Assembly (NCBI GenBank): GCA_002338505.1
Contig: DDIK01000136.1
Span: forward strand, 1 to 8,675
Direction: 5' to 3'
DNA length: 8,675 nt
From: Bacteriovorax sp. UBA1852
Lineage (GTDB): Bacteria; Bdellovibrionota; Bacteriovoracia; Bacteriovoracales; Bacteriovoracaceae
Shown: in pieces, positions 1-6,568 of the stretch
Layout of the letters: every line of letters starts with the position of its first letter
How positions within the stretch are numbered: position 1 is the stretch's first letter
Made by a program: the position numbers and the translations under genes
Notes under the pieces: model-generated
What the model was told of the DNA's origin: nothing
Databases searched by the model: none
Seen by the model: the letters and a program-made list of their open reading frames with translations, nothing else

Positions 1-2240
1 ACAGATAAAACTTTTCCTTCAGGATATAATTTTGTAAATCCACCTTCAGTTCCTGGAGCCATTTCATTTCTTATTCTAATGTTAGCAAAAGTTCCTCTCA
101 TCATAACGTTATGATTACCTCTTCTTGAACCATATGAATTGAAGTCATATTGCTTAACTCCCCTTTCAGTTAACCACTCTCCAGCTGGAGAATCTTTCTT
201 AATAACACCTGCAGGAGAGATGTGATCTGTCGTAACAGAGTCACCAAGAAGTGCTAAGATAGAAGCATCATCAACTTTAAAGTCAGTTCTCACACCATCT
301 TTGATATTTTCAAAGAAAGTTGGGTGTGCAATATAAGTTGATTTATCATCCCACTTATATGTTTGTCCTGAAGGTGCATTTACGGCCTTCCATTTTTCAT
401 CACCATCAAAAACGTTAGCATATCTTGCTTGGTACATGGCCCCAGAGATATGATCGTTCACAACTTTTTGAATTTCTTTATTTGTAGGCCAGATATCTTT
501 AAGGAATACATCATTTCCATCTTTATCTTTACCTAGTGGCTCATTATTTAAATCAAAGTCCATTGTTCCAGCAATTGCATAAGCTACAACAAGTGGAGGT
601 GAAGCCAGATAATTAGCTTTTACATCCGGAGAAATTCTCCCTTCAAAGTTTCTATTTCCTGAAAGAACAGAAGTTGCACAGAGATCATTATCATGAATAC
701 TCTTTGAAATGGCCGGACGTAGAGGACCTGTATTACCAATACAAGTCGTACAACCATAACCAACAAGATTAAAACCTAAATTATCAAGATGTTCTTGAAG
801 ACCTGATTCAACGAGATAGTCTGTAACAACCTTAGAACCTGGCGCTAGAGAAGTCTTTACCCATGGCTTTGTCTTTAATCCAAGTTCATATGCCTTCTTG
901 GCAACAAGACCTGCGGCCATAAGAACAGAAGGATTTGAAGTATTTGTACATGAAGTAATAGCGGCAACAACAACGTTACCATTCTTCATTTTGTAATCCT
1001 CACCCTCAACATCATATTCTTTTGCAAGAGCATCTGCATCGTAACCAAAAGTCTTCCCAAGAGTTTCAGTAAAGGCACCCTTTGCATCTCTTAGTTGAAT
1101 CTTATCTTGTGGTCTCTTTGGTCCAGAAATACATGGCTCAACATTATTCATATCAAGTTCAACAACTGAAGTGAAAACTGGATCAGCATCACTGTCATTA
1201 AGCCAAAGCCCCTGCTCCTTTGCATAACTTTCAACAAGCGCAATTGTTTGCTCATCTCTTCCTGAAAGTTTCATATATTCTGTCGTCTTTTCATCAATTG
1301 GAAAGAAACCACAAGTTGCACCATATTCAGGTGCCATATTAGCGAGTGTAGCTCTATCAGCAAGAGATAACTTCTTAAGACCAGGTCCAAAGAATTCAAC
1401 AAACTTTCCAACACAACCATGAGCTCTAAGTGATTCAACAACATTTAACACAAGGTCAGTTGCCGTCACACCTTCTTTCATCTCACCTGTTAGTCTAAAA
1501 CCAACAACTTCTGGAATAAGCATTGTTACCGGCTGTCCAAGCATCGCAGCTTCTGCTTCAATACCACCAACACCCCAGCCTAAAACTGAAAGTCCGTTAA
1601 TCATCGTTGTATGTGAATCTGTTCCAACACAAGTATCAGGGTATGCAAAAGTTTCATCTCCATCAGTTCTTGTCCAAACAACGTCTGCAAGATATTCAAG
1701 ATTCACTTGGTGAATAATACCTGTACCTGGAGGCACGGCTCTAAAGTTTTTGAAGGCCTGTTGCCCCCACTTTAGAAAGTTATATCTTTCAGCATTTCTT
1801 TCATATTCAATTTCAACATTCTTTTCAAATGCTTCTTTATTACCATAGTGCTCAACCTGAACAGAGTGATCAATAACAAGATCAACTGGAACCAGTGGAT
1901 TAATGAGTTCTGGATCTCCACCAAGTTCAACCATAGCATCTCTCATGGCCGCTAAATCAACAACAGCTGGAACACCAGTAAAATCCTGGAGAACAACACG
2001 AGCTGGATTATAAGCAATTTCGTGTGATGACTTACCTGTTTGTGCCCAGTCATTTATTGCTTTAGCATCGCCCCAAGTTACACTTGTACCATTTTCATTT
2101 CTGAGAAGGTTTTCAAGTAAAACCTTGAGTGATCTTGGAAGTTTATCAATATTTGATAAGCCTTTTGACTTCGCTTCATTTAATGAGAAGTACGAGTATT
2201 TCTTCCCATTGACTTCAAGAGTCTTTTTAGTCTCTGACAT
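1..2240 (-). CDS. acnA: Aconitate hydratase, AcnA/IRP1 type (C-terminus beyond window edge)
   Basis: Cytoplasmic [4Fe-4S] enzyme of the TCA cycle that isomerises citrate to isocitrate through cis-aconitate. About 746 residues are visible; AcnA proteins are usually near 890, so roughly 145 C-terminal residues are off the left edge. The three iron-sulphur cysteines are visible: Cys431 in SCTNTSNP and Cys497/Cys500 in YGCTTCIGNTG. Their spacing matches E. coli AcnA (435, 501, 504). Other family blocks seen are DSHTTMINGLSVLGWGVGG before the cluster and GSRRGNHNVMMRGTFANIR (around residues 700-720) at the start of the swivelling domain 4. The start ATG (2238-2240) is preceded by TAAGGAG about 7 bases upstream, a strong ribosome site. 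It has its own promoter candidate in the 92-base gap after the response-regulator gene. Confusion with AcnD (2-methylcitrate pathway) is possible, but no prp genes are visible. Family assignment is very secure. Confidence 0.95.
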   Translation of the reverse strand, partial: MSETKKTLEVNGKKYSYFSLNEAKSKGLSNIDKLPRSLKVLLENLLRNENGTSVTWGDAKAINDWAQTGKSSHEIAYNPARVVLQDFTGVPAVVDLAAMRDAMVELGGDPELINPLVPVDLVIDHSVQVEHYGNKEAFEKNVEIEYERNAERYNFLKWGQQAFKNFRAVPPGTGIIHQVNLEYLADVVWTRTDGDETFAYPDTCVGTDSHTTMINGLSVLGWGVGGIEAEAAMLGQPVTMLIPEVVGFRLTGEMKEGVTATDLVLNVVESLRAHGCVGKFVEFFGPGLKKLSLADRATLANMAPEYGATCGFFPIDEKTTEYMKLSGRDEQTIALVESYAKEQGLWLNDSDADPVFTSVVELDMNNVEPCISGPKRPQDKIQLRDAKGAFTETLGKTFGYDADALAKEYDVEGEDYKMKNGNVVVAAITSCTNTSNPSVLMAAGLVAKKAYELGLKTKPWVKTSLAPGSKVVTDYLVESGLQEHLDNLGFNLVGYGCTTCIGNTGPLRPAISKSIHDNDLCATSVLSGNRNFEGRISPDVKANYLASPPLVVAYAIAGTMDFDLNNEPLGKDKDGNDVFLKDIWPTNKEIQKVVNDHISGAMYQARYANVFDGDEKWKAVNAPSGQTYKWDDKSTYIAHPTFFENIKDGVRTDFKVDDASILALLGDSVTTDHISPAGVIKKDSPAGEWLTERGVKQYDFNSYGSRRGNHNVMMRGTFANIRIRNEMAPGTEGGFTKLYPEGKVLS

Positions 2241-2276
2241 AGATTCTCCTTAAGTGACTTATTGTAAATTTAGGCA

Positions 2277-2305
2277 ATTATAGCAAATAGTGGCGTTAAA
2301 GTTAA
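2277..2305 (-). promoter_or_regulatory. Sigma70-type extended -10 promoter for the aconitase gene
   Basis: On the minus strand TTAACT (2300-2305, 4 of 6 to the -35 consensus) is separated by exactly 17 bases from a perfect TATAAT (2277-2282). TGC stands directly before the -10, giving a full TGn extended -10 element. The predicted transcript start is near 2270, leaving a leader of about 30 bases before the acnA ATG. This suggests aconitase can be transcribed independently of the response regulator gene upstream. Confidence 0.65.
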
Positions 2306-2325
2306 GTGCGGGTGCACTGTACTTT
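2298..2325 (-). other. Interrupted inverted repeat between the response regulator stop and the aconitase promoter
   Basis: Inner arms AGTGC (2305-2309) and GCACT (2314-2318) flank a 4-base loop. Outer arms AAAGT (2298-2302) and ACTTT (2321-2325) continue the stem after a 2x2 mismatch. It begins 7 bases after the response-regulator stop codon, so it may act as a weak transcript end or 3' stabiliser for that gene. It also overlaps the -35 region of the aconitase promoter, so an operator is an alternative. There is no long T-run, so a classical intrinsic terminator is not supported. Confidence 0.3.
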
Positions 2326-2332
2326 GCTAATT

Positions 2333-3007
2333 CTAGGCTGAAATTTTATCAGAGATAAGAGACCAACGTCCCCCACCTTCTGAGCGAATTATGTAACCGA
2401 ATTCATTTAGTTTTCGCCTCAGGTTATAAAGGTGAACATCGACAGTTTTTGGGTGGACTGAAGTATCACCCCAAACCTGCTCAAGTATATCGTCTCTGGA
2501 CACTACGCGTCCTGGAGAGCTCAAAAAGAGACTCAGTAATTGTTTTTGTTTACTTGTTAAGCTCTCAATCTCATGACCATCAAGATTCATTGTCTTATGT
2601 GATTGAACAGAATTTGTCTGCTTTGCTGATCCACTCAGAATATTTTCAATTTTAACAATCAGCTCATTCTTTTTAAAAGGCTTTGTTAAATAATCTAGCG
2701 CCCCTTCCATAAAACAAAATCTCAAGGCATCAATATCATCAATAGAAGAAACAATAATAAAAGGAGTGACAACTAAGCGATTATCTTTAGAGTCATTGAG
2801 ATAAGTCATAAAGTTACCATCATCAAGCATAAGGTCAGCAATAATAAGTGCTGGATTATGCTCTGTCGAAGAAAGAGCTTCTTGAAAGTCGGCAATCTTT
2901 GTAAAGTATCTCGTTTTATAGCGATGATCTAATGTCTGCTCGTAAACAAATTGGCAGCCTTTATCATCTTCAAGAATCCAAATTTCTTTATTAACTGCTA
3001 AACTCAT
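2333..3007 (-). CDS. OmpR/PhoB-family response regulator
   Basis: 224-residue cytoplasmic transcription factor activated by phosphorylation. The receiver domain (about residues 8-125) shows the acidic pocket Glu13-Asp14-Asp15, the phospho-acceptor Asp58 in IIADLML, Ser87/Ser88 in IIVSS at the Thr/Ser switch position, and Lys109 in the conserved TKPF. A short linker (126-140) leads to a winged-helix DNA-binding domain (about 141-219), with recognition helix HPKTVDVHLYNLRRKL (185-200) and the wing GGGRWSLI. All receiver residues needed for phosphorylation are present. The start ATG overlaps the stop of the upstream phosphotransfer-like gene (ATGA), and AGGA lies 8 bases before it inside that gene, so translation is probably coupled. 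Its targets cannot be read from the sequence; the next gene on the same strand is aconitase, but with its own promoter. Subfamily (PhoB, OmpR, KdpE etc.) is not resolved. Confidence 0.9.
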   Translation of the reverse strand: MSLAVNKEIWILEDDKGCQFVYEQTLDHRYKTRYFTKIADFQEALSSTEHNPALIIADLMLDDGNFMTYLNDSKDNRLVVTPFIIVSSIDDIDALRFCFMEGALDYLTKPFKKNELIVKIENILSGSAKQTNSVQSHKTMNLDGHEIESLTSKQKQLLSLFLSSPGRVVSRDDILEQVWGDTSVHPKTVDVHLYNLRRKLNEFGYIIRSEGGGRWSLISDKISA

Positions 3008-3645
3008 ATTCTTATCCTCACTGAAGTTTGTGACGGATCTGATTCATAGATAATCTCACCACCGCATTGCTCTACTAGCTCATGCGCGTATGCCCGTCTT
3101 AGTGTTTTATCATTTTCGTTACCATTCTTTAGTAACTCATTAATTTCTTGATTTTCAATATTTGCAATAGCTGTACTTAAGAGAACTTCTTGATCTTTAA
3201 AGGTCACTTTTATATTCACGTCTCCTAAGTTTTGGATAGCTGCAAAATGACAAAGAGTTGATGAGACACCAAAGATGGCCTCGATAACCGTTGTACCTTT
3301 TTCAAGTTCAAAATACTCTACTCCAGAAACTTCGTAAGAAATATTACCTAGAAATTTATGGTGATAGAGCTTCACTAACCCAAAAGCTTTTTCAGCAATA
3401 GACTCAGAGTTAAGCTTTCCGTTTGGATCAAAGTATCGTGTACAGATTTTTAGTAATTTATTGAGATCTTCAAGTTTTTCTAAGCCTTCATCCAAGCGAC
3501 TAAGAAGTTCTTTAGAGGCCTCACCTTTATTTTCATTAATTTCATCCATGCAAAATCTTAATAAATGAAGATGCCCCGAAATATCATGAGTGCATATTCG
3601 GTGAGTCTCATTGATGGAACGAGAATAATTTGCAACTGAATTCAT
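3004..3645 (-). CDS. Histidine-kinase-like phosphotransfer protein lacking ATP-binding boxes (ChpT/Spo0B-like)
   Basis: 213 residues with no signal peptide or membrane segment, so probably cytosolic. Residues about 10-70 look like a DHp helical hairpin: an H-box-like stretch ETHRICTHDISGHLHLL, with His20-Asp21 as the candidate phospho-site, followed by a charged second helix. Residues 80-213 look like the CA (HATPase) fold: the end AHELVEQCGGEIIYESDP followed by VRIRI matches the usual last helix, GG turn and final strand. The ATP-binding boxes are missing, however: the N-box position (119-136) has no asparagine, and the G1 position reads TAIANIENQE instead of DxGxG. This combination is what is known for ChpT and Spo0B, phosphotransferases that relay phosphate but do not bind ATP. 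A degenerate pseudokinase that only inhibits or scaffolds is an alternative. It is first in a two-gene operon with the response regulator (4-base ATGA overlap). AGGA lies 9 bases before the ATG. The function is inferred; no orthologue was recognised. Confidence 0.6.
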   Translation of the reverse strand: MNSVANYSRSINETHRICTHDISGHLHLLRFCMDEINENKGEASKELLSRLDEGLEKLEDLNKLLKICTRYFDPNGKLNSESIAEKAFGLVKLYHHKFLGNISYEVSGVEYFELEKGTTVIEAIFGVSSTLCHFAAIQNLGDVNIKVTFKDQEVLLSTAIANIENQEINELLKNGNENDKTLRRAYAHELVEQCGGEIIYESDPSQTSVRIRI

Positions 3646-3807
3646 TTAACATATCCTGCAAGAAGTGAATTAAATTAATTGTCACCTTTTTTTCCTTAAC
3701 TTTCAAAGGGAAATATTTGTAGATTTGACGAGCAAGACGCACCGCACACCCAATCGACTAATATTTACATCAATCTAGACATCTAATTCGGCGAGACATA
3801 TAGATAG
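3646..3807. other. Divergent intergenic region
   Basis: 162 bases separating the minus-strand signalling operon from the plus-strand cmoA operon, so it must carry both promoters. On the minus side a plausible -35/-10 pair is listed separately. On the plus side only weak elements are visible: a TAATAT at 3759-3764 with no good -35 at 17 bases, and a TTGACG at 3725-3730 with no -10 at the right distance. No ORF, hairpin terminator or RNA gene is apparent. Confidence 0.5.
3678..3706 (-). promoter_or_regulatory. Candidate promoter of the phosphotransfer/response-regulator operon
   Basis: On the minus strand TTGAAA (3701-3706, 5 of 6) is followed after 17 bases by GACAAT (3678-3683, 4 of 6). The start codon lies about 33 bases downstream of the -10. 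The match is moderate and the region is AT-rich, so this is a suggestion only. Confidence 0.35.
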
Positions 3808-4557
3808 ATGATGCAAAGAGACGAAATATTCAAAACTCACATTCAAAAGATAGAAGACTTCAAATTCAACGAGAATGTAGCTAGTGTATTTGACGATATG
3901 GTCTCACGCTCAATCCCAAACTATCATGAAGTCCATAAAATCATCCTAGATTTGATACGTAGAGCCTATAAAGGTGGAAAAATCTATGACTTAGGTTGCT
4001 CAACAGGAACAACTCTGCTTCTTGCAGCAAGCCACTTTCGTGGAAAAAATGAAGAAATTCCAGAAATGGAAGGTATTGATAACTCCGCTCCAATGCTAGA
4101 GAGAGCTAGGCAGAAGCTTAAATCCCATGGTCTTATCAATGAGGTCAAATTCTCTCTTCAAGATCTCCATGAAATTAAGCTGGAGCCTTCTGGCATGATC
4201 ATTATGAATTATACTCTCCAATTTCTTCCACTTGAACAAAGAGAGATTCTTCTTAAGAAAGTTTATGATTCTCTACTACCTGGTGGCCTCTTTATACTAG
4301 CTGAAAAAATAAACTGTGATCAATCCTCGATCGATGATCTTATCATTGACCTCTACTATGACTTCAAGAGAAGAAATGGCTATAGTGAAATGGAGATATC
4401 AAATAAGCGAGAGGCCTTAGAAAATGTTCTTAAGCCACTCACTCCCTCTCAACAACTTAAAATGCTTAAAGATTCTGGCTTTAAAGAGAGTGAAATGATA
4501 TTTAGATGGTATAACTTCTGCCTCTATTTAGGGGTAAAAGACTTTTATTATCACTAG
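3808..4557 (+). CDS. cmoA: Carboxy-S-adenosyl-L-methionine synthase CmoA
   Basis: 249-residue class I methyltransferase-fold enzyme that converts SAM plus prephenate to carboxy-SAM and phenylpyruvate. Carboxy-SAM is the donor used by CmoB for 5-oxyacetyl-uridine at tRNA position 34. Family landmarks are VASVFDDMVSRSIPNY (24-39), the SAM-binding loop DLGCSTG (61-67), IDNSAPM (90-96), NYTLQFL (134-140) and DFKRRNGYSEMEISNKR (185-201). These follow E. coli CmoA closely, including the Lys-Arg at the end of the last motif, where the arginine is thought to hold the carboxylate. Length is normal (E. coli 247). Two consecutive ATGs open the gene; no convincing Shine-Dalgarno is seen before either, so the exact start may be Met1 or Met2. 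The stop overlaps the ribosome site of cmoB 8 bases downstream, indicating an operon. Confidence 0.95.
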   Translation: MMQRDEIFKTHIQKIEDFKFNENVASVFDDMVSRSIPNYHEVHKIILDLIRRAYKGGKIYDLGCSTGTTLLLAASHFRGKNEEIPEMEGIDNSAPMLERARQKLKSHGLINEVKFSLQDLHEIKLEPSGMIIMNYTLQFLPLEQREILLKKVYDSLLPGGLFILAEKINCDQSSIDDLIIDLYYDFKRRNGYSEMEISNKREALENVLKPLTPSQQLKMLKDSGFKESEMIFRWYNFCLYLGVKDFYYH

Positions 4558-4565
4558 GATAAAAT

Positions 4566-5501
4566 GTGCGCTATCTTGAAAAATATCAACCTCACGTCAA
4601 TCTAGAAGAAATTAAAAAGACCCTTGAAAGTAAAGATGGTTGGAAATCAGCAAAGAATACTCAGCACTACTCTAAAATATTTGAGCGTATTAAAACACTT
4701 TCTTTAAAAGATAGTGATTCCATTGCTGAAGTCGAAGAAGTTGCAAGAGAACTTATCCCCTGGCGAAAAGGTCCATTCACCTTATCAACACTTGAAATCG
4801 ATGCCGAGTGGCGAAGTGATATGAAATGGCAGCGACTGAAAGACTATCTTCCAAATCTTAAAGACAAGAAGATTCTCGATATTGGGGCCAACAATGGCTT
4901 TTACATGTTTGAAATGCTAAAGCTTGATCCAGAGTTTGTTCTAGGAATAGACCCTGTCATTCACTGCCAAGCTCAATTTGAACTTATTAATCATCTTATC
5001 GGAGATGAAAGGCTTCATTTTGAATTACTTGGTGTCGCCGATGTTAGTTCATTTAGATCACTATTTGATGTGGTTTTCTCTATGGGAATTCTCTACCATC
5101 ACAGACATCCCCTTGAGCAGCTGATTGATATAAGAGAGGCACTCACCTCAGAGGGGACGGCCATCATTGAGACAATTGGTATCCCTGGTGAAGAAAGTAC
5201 GTGCCTATTTCCTGAAGACAAGTATTCTAAAATGAGAAATGTTTGGTTTCTCCCAACTCTAAGCTGTCTTGTAAATTGGCTTAAACGTACCGGCTTTACC
5301 GATATCGAAGTTATCTCCGCAACCACAACAAGCTTTGAGGAACAAAGACTTACCAAGTGGTGCCCTCCACCACATCAATCTCTTAATGACTTTTTAAAGA
5401 AAGATGATCATACTCAAACAGTTGAAGGTTATCCGGCGCCAATGCGATTTTGTCTAAAGGCAAAGAAGAAAAAGTCGCCTATAAAGACATTTAAAAAGTA
5501 G
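4566..5501 (+). CDS. cmoB: tRNA U34 carboxymethyltransferase CmoB
   Basis: 311 residues; transfers the carboxymethyl group from carboxy-SAM to 5-hydroxyuridine-34 of tRNA, giving cmo5U and broadening wobble decoding. Key blocks match E. coli CmoB: LIPWRKGPF with Lys68 (E. coli Lys91), EWRSDMKW with Trp82 and Lys87 (E. coli 105 and 110), the SAM loop DIGANNG (105-111), FSMGILYH with Tyr177 (E. coli 200), MRNVWFLP, and VEGYPAPMR with Arg294. The N-terminus is about 23 residues shorter than E. coli's, and the C-terminus ends in a lysine-rich tail (298-311). The start is GTG: an in-frame TAA lies just upstream (4560-4562), and AGGA, overlapping the cmoA stop, is 6 bases before it. An out-of-frame ATG overlaps the GTG (ATGTG at 4564-4568). 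It is the second gene of the cmoA operon. Confidence 0.95.
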   Translation: MRYLEKYQPHVNLEEIKKTLESKDGWKSAKNTQHYSKIFERIKTLSLKDSDSIAEVEEVARELIPWRKGPFTLSTLEIDAEWRSDMKWQRLKDYLPNLKDKKILDIGANNGFYMFEMLKLDPEFVLGIDPVIHCQAQFELINHLIGDERLHFELLGVADVSSFRSLFDVVFSMGILYHHRHPLEQLIDIREALTSEGTAIIETIGIPGEESTCLFPEDKYSKMRNVWFLPTLSCLVNWLKRTGFTDIEVISATTTSFEEQRLTKWCPPPHQSLNDFLKKDDHTQTVEGYPAPMRFCLKAKKKKSPIKTFKK

Positions 5502-5505
5502 ACAT

Positions 5506-5898
5506 ATGTTAACAGGAACTAAGCGCATTCTCTTTCTTATTTTAGGAATCTTAACGACTCTGCTTGGTTTTATTGGTATCTTTCTCCCCCTTTTACCGAC
5601 GACACCATTTCTCTTACTCTCAGCTTATTTCTTTTCTCATTCTTCTGAGACACTTCATAATTGGCTTATTAATCATAGACTATTTGGACCAATTATTCTT
5701 GACTGGCGTAAGTATGGAATCATTAGAAAGAAAGCAAAGAGAATTTCTATATTTTTAATAGTTATACTCTTTGGCTATACTCTAATTTTTGTAAAAGTGA
5801 AGCTTGTCATAAAAATCATTGTTTCTTTAATTGGAATTTCTGTAAGTACATTTATTATCACAAGACCAAGTGAAGTTACAGACCAAGGCGAGAAGTAG
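5506..5898 (+). CDS. DUF454/YbaN-family small inner-membrane protein
   Basis: 130 residues, mostly hydrophobic. Likely membrane segments are at about 7-28, 33-45, 79-97 and 99-118. The family signature is clear: GFIGIFLPLLPTTPFLLL (21-38), then a loop with HNWLINHRLFGPII (51-64), DWRKYGIIRKKAKR (66-79) and two further helices. This is the DUF454 (E. coli YbaN) family, whose biochemical function is not known. It starts 4 bases after the cmoB stop, without a strong ribosome site, and so is probably the last gene of the cmoA-cmoB operon, translated by coupling. Its last 23 bases overlap, on the opposite strand, the end of the S51 hydrolase gene. No terminator is visible in the overlap. Confidence 0.85.
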   Translation: MLTGTKRILFLILGILTTLLGFIGIFLPLLPTTPFLLLSAYFFSHSSETLHNWLINHRLFGPIILDWRKYGIIRKKAKRISIFLIVILFGYTLIFVKVKLVIKIIVSLIGISVSTFIITRPSEVTDQGEK

Positions 5899-6559
5899 TA
5901 TCGAGTTTAACTTTTTTTCCTTGATAGAACATAAAGCATTTACCGTAGAAGGTTAGCGCCTTTTTTTCGACTATAATCCCACTGCCATCAGTACACGCAT
6001 ACAAAGGCGATGATATTTTTTTTGAGTGTTTTAAAAGCTCATCATCGTATCTCTTTGAGTTCTTATAGTGTGGAAAGAATTCAAAGTTAACAAGTCCCAT
6101 TGCTTTAAAGTTTGTTACATTCTCTTCGTTATCATCTTTATCAAAGTCAGGAAATCCGGCAGTATCAATTGTTGGGGTCATGATAATTGAGCCTGCACTT
6201 AAACCAGTTAAGATGCCCCCTCTCTTAACAAAGGCCTTAAGTTTTTTTAAATACTGTCCCTTTCTTAAATACTTGAGAAAGTAATAAGTATTTCCACCAG
6301 AGAGGTGAATAATGTCACTCTTAAACGCTTCTTCAATCATGAATTCAGGCTGAGGGACATCTACCGCAAAGTGGATAAAGCGAGTGATGCCAATTTTCTT
6401 ATAGTGATCTACAAAGTCTTTGAAGTAGTGCTCAGAGGCGTAAGAGCATGAAGGAATATATGTAACGGAAGGATCTTTTTTCTTAACGAGAGAGAGCACT
6501 TTCTTATCAATATCAATATTGTCGATCTCATCTCCACCACTATATAGACACAGATACAT
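5876..6559 (-). CDS. Peptidase family S51 (peptidase E/cyanophycinase-like) serine hydrolase
   Basis: 227 residues with a type-1 glutamine-amidotransferase-like fold and no signal peptide, so cytosolic. The S51 hallmarks are seen: HLSGGNTYYFL (85-95), the nucleophile elbow GLSAGS with Ser121, and FFPHY with the likely catalytic His164. A late TDGSG (190-194) also matches the family. Length agrees with peptidase E (about 230), which in Salmonella cleaves Asp-X dipeptides using Ser120, His157 and Asp135. The position equivalent to Asp135 seems to be Phe136 here, with Asp132 and Asp138 nearby, so substrate use cannot be assumed. The start ATG has GGGAG about 7 bases upstream, overlapping the stop of the SelO-like gene 9 bases before; the two are almost certainly one operon. 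Whether it is a dipeptidase, a cyanophycinase or another hydrolase is not resolved. Confidence 0.8.
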   Translation of the reverse strand: MYLCLYSGGDEIDNIDIDKKVLSLVKKKDPSVTYIPSCSYASEHYFKDFVDHYKKIGITRFIHFAVDVPQPEFMIEEAFKSDIIHLSGGNTYYFLKYLRKGQYLKKLKAFVKRGGILTGLSAGSIIMTPTIDTAGFPDFDKDDNEENVTNFKAMGLVNFEFFPHYKNSKRYDDELLKHSKKISSPLYACTDGSGIIVEKKALTFYGKCFMFYQGKKVKLDTTSRLGL

Positions 6560-6568
6560 TCACGCTCC

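Noticed and set aside
2449..2655. Open frame on the plus strand inside the response regulator gene
   Set aside because: Fully antisense to a clear OmpR-family gene, no ribosome site and no recognisable protein features.
3004..3645. Ordinary sensor histidine kinase
   Set aside because: No membrane or sensor domain, no N-box asparagine and no DxGxG; only 213 residues.
3725..3764. TTGACG (3725-3730) with TAATAT (3759-3764) as the cmoA promoter
   Set aside because: The spacing is 28 bases, far from the usual 16-18.
5099..5356. Open frame on the minus strand inside cmoB
   Set aside because: Antisense to a well conserved enzyme; composition looks like a shadow frame.
5899..5926. Stem TATCGAG/CTTGATA around a run of seven T as a terminator for the DUF454 gene
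   Set aside because: The T-run lies in the 14-base loop instead of after the stem, one pair is G-T, and the bases code for the S51 hydrolase.
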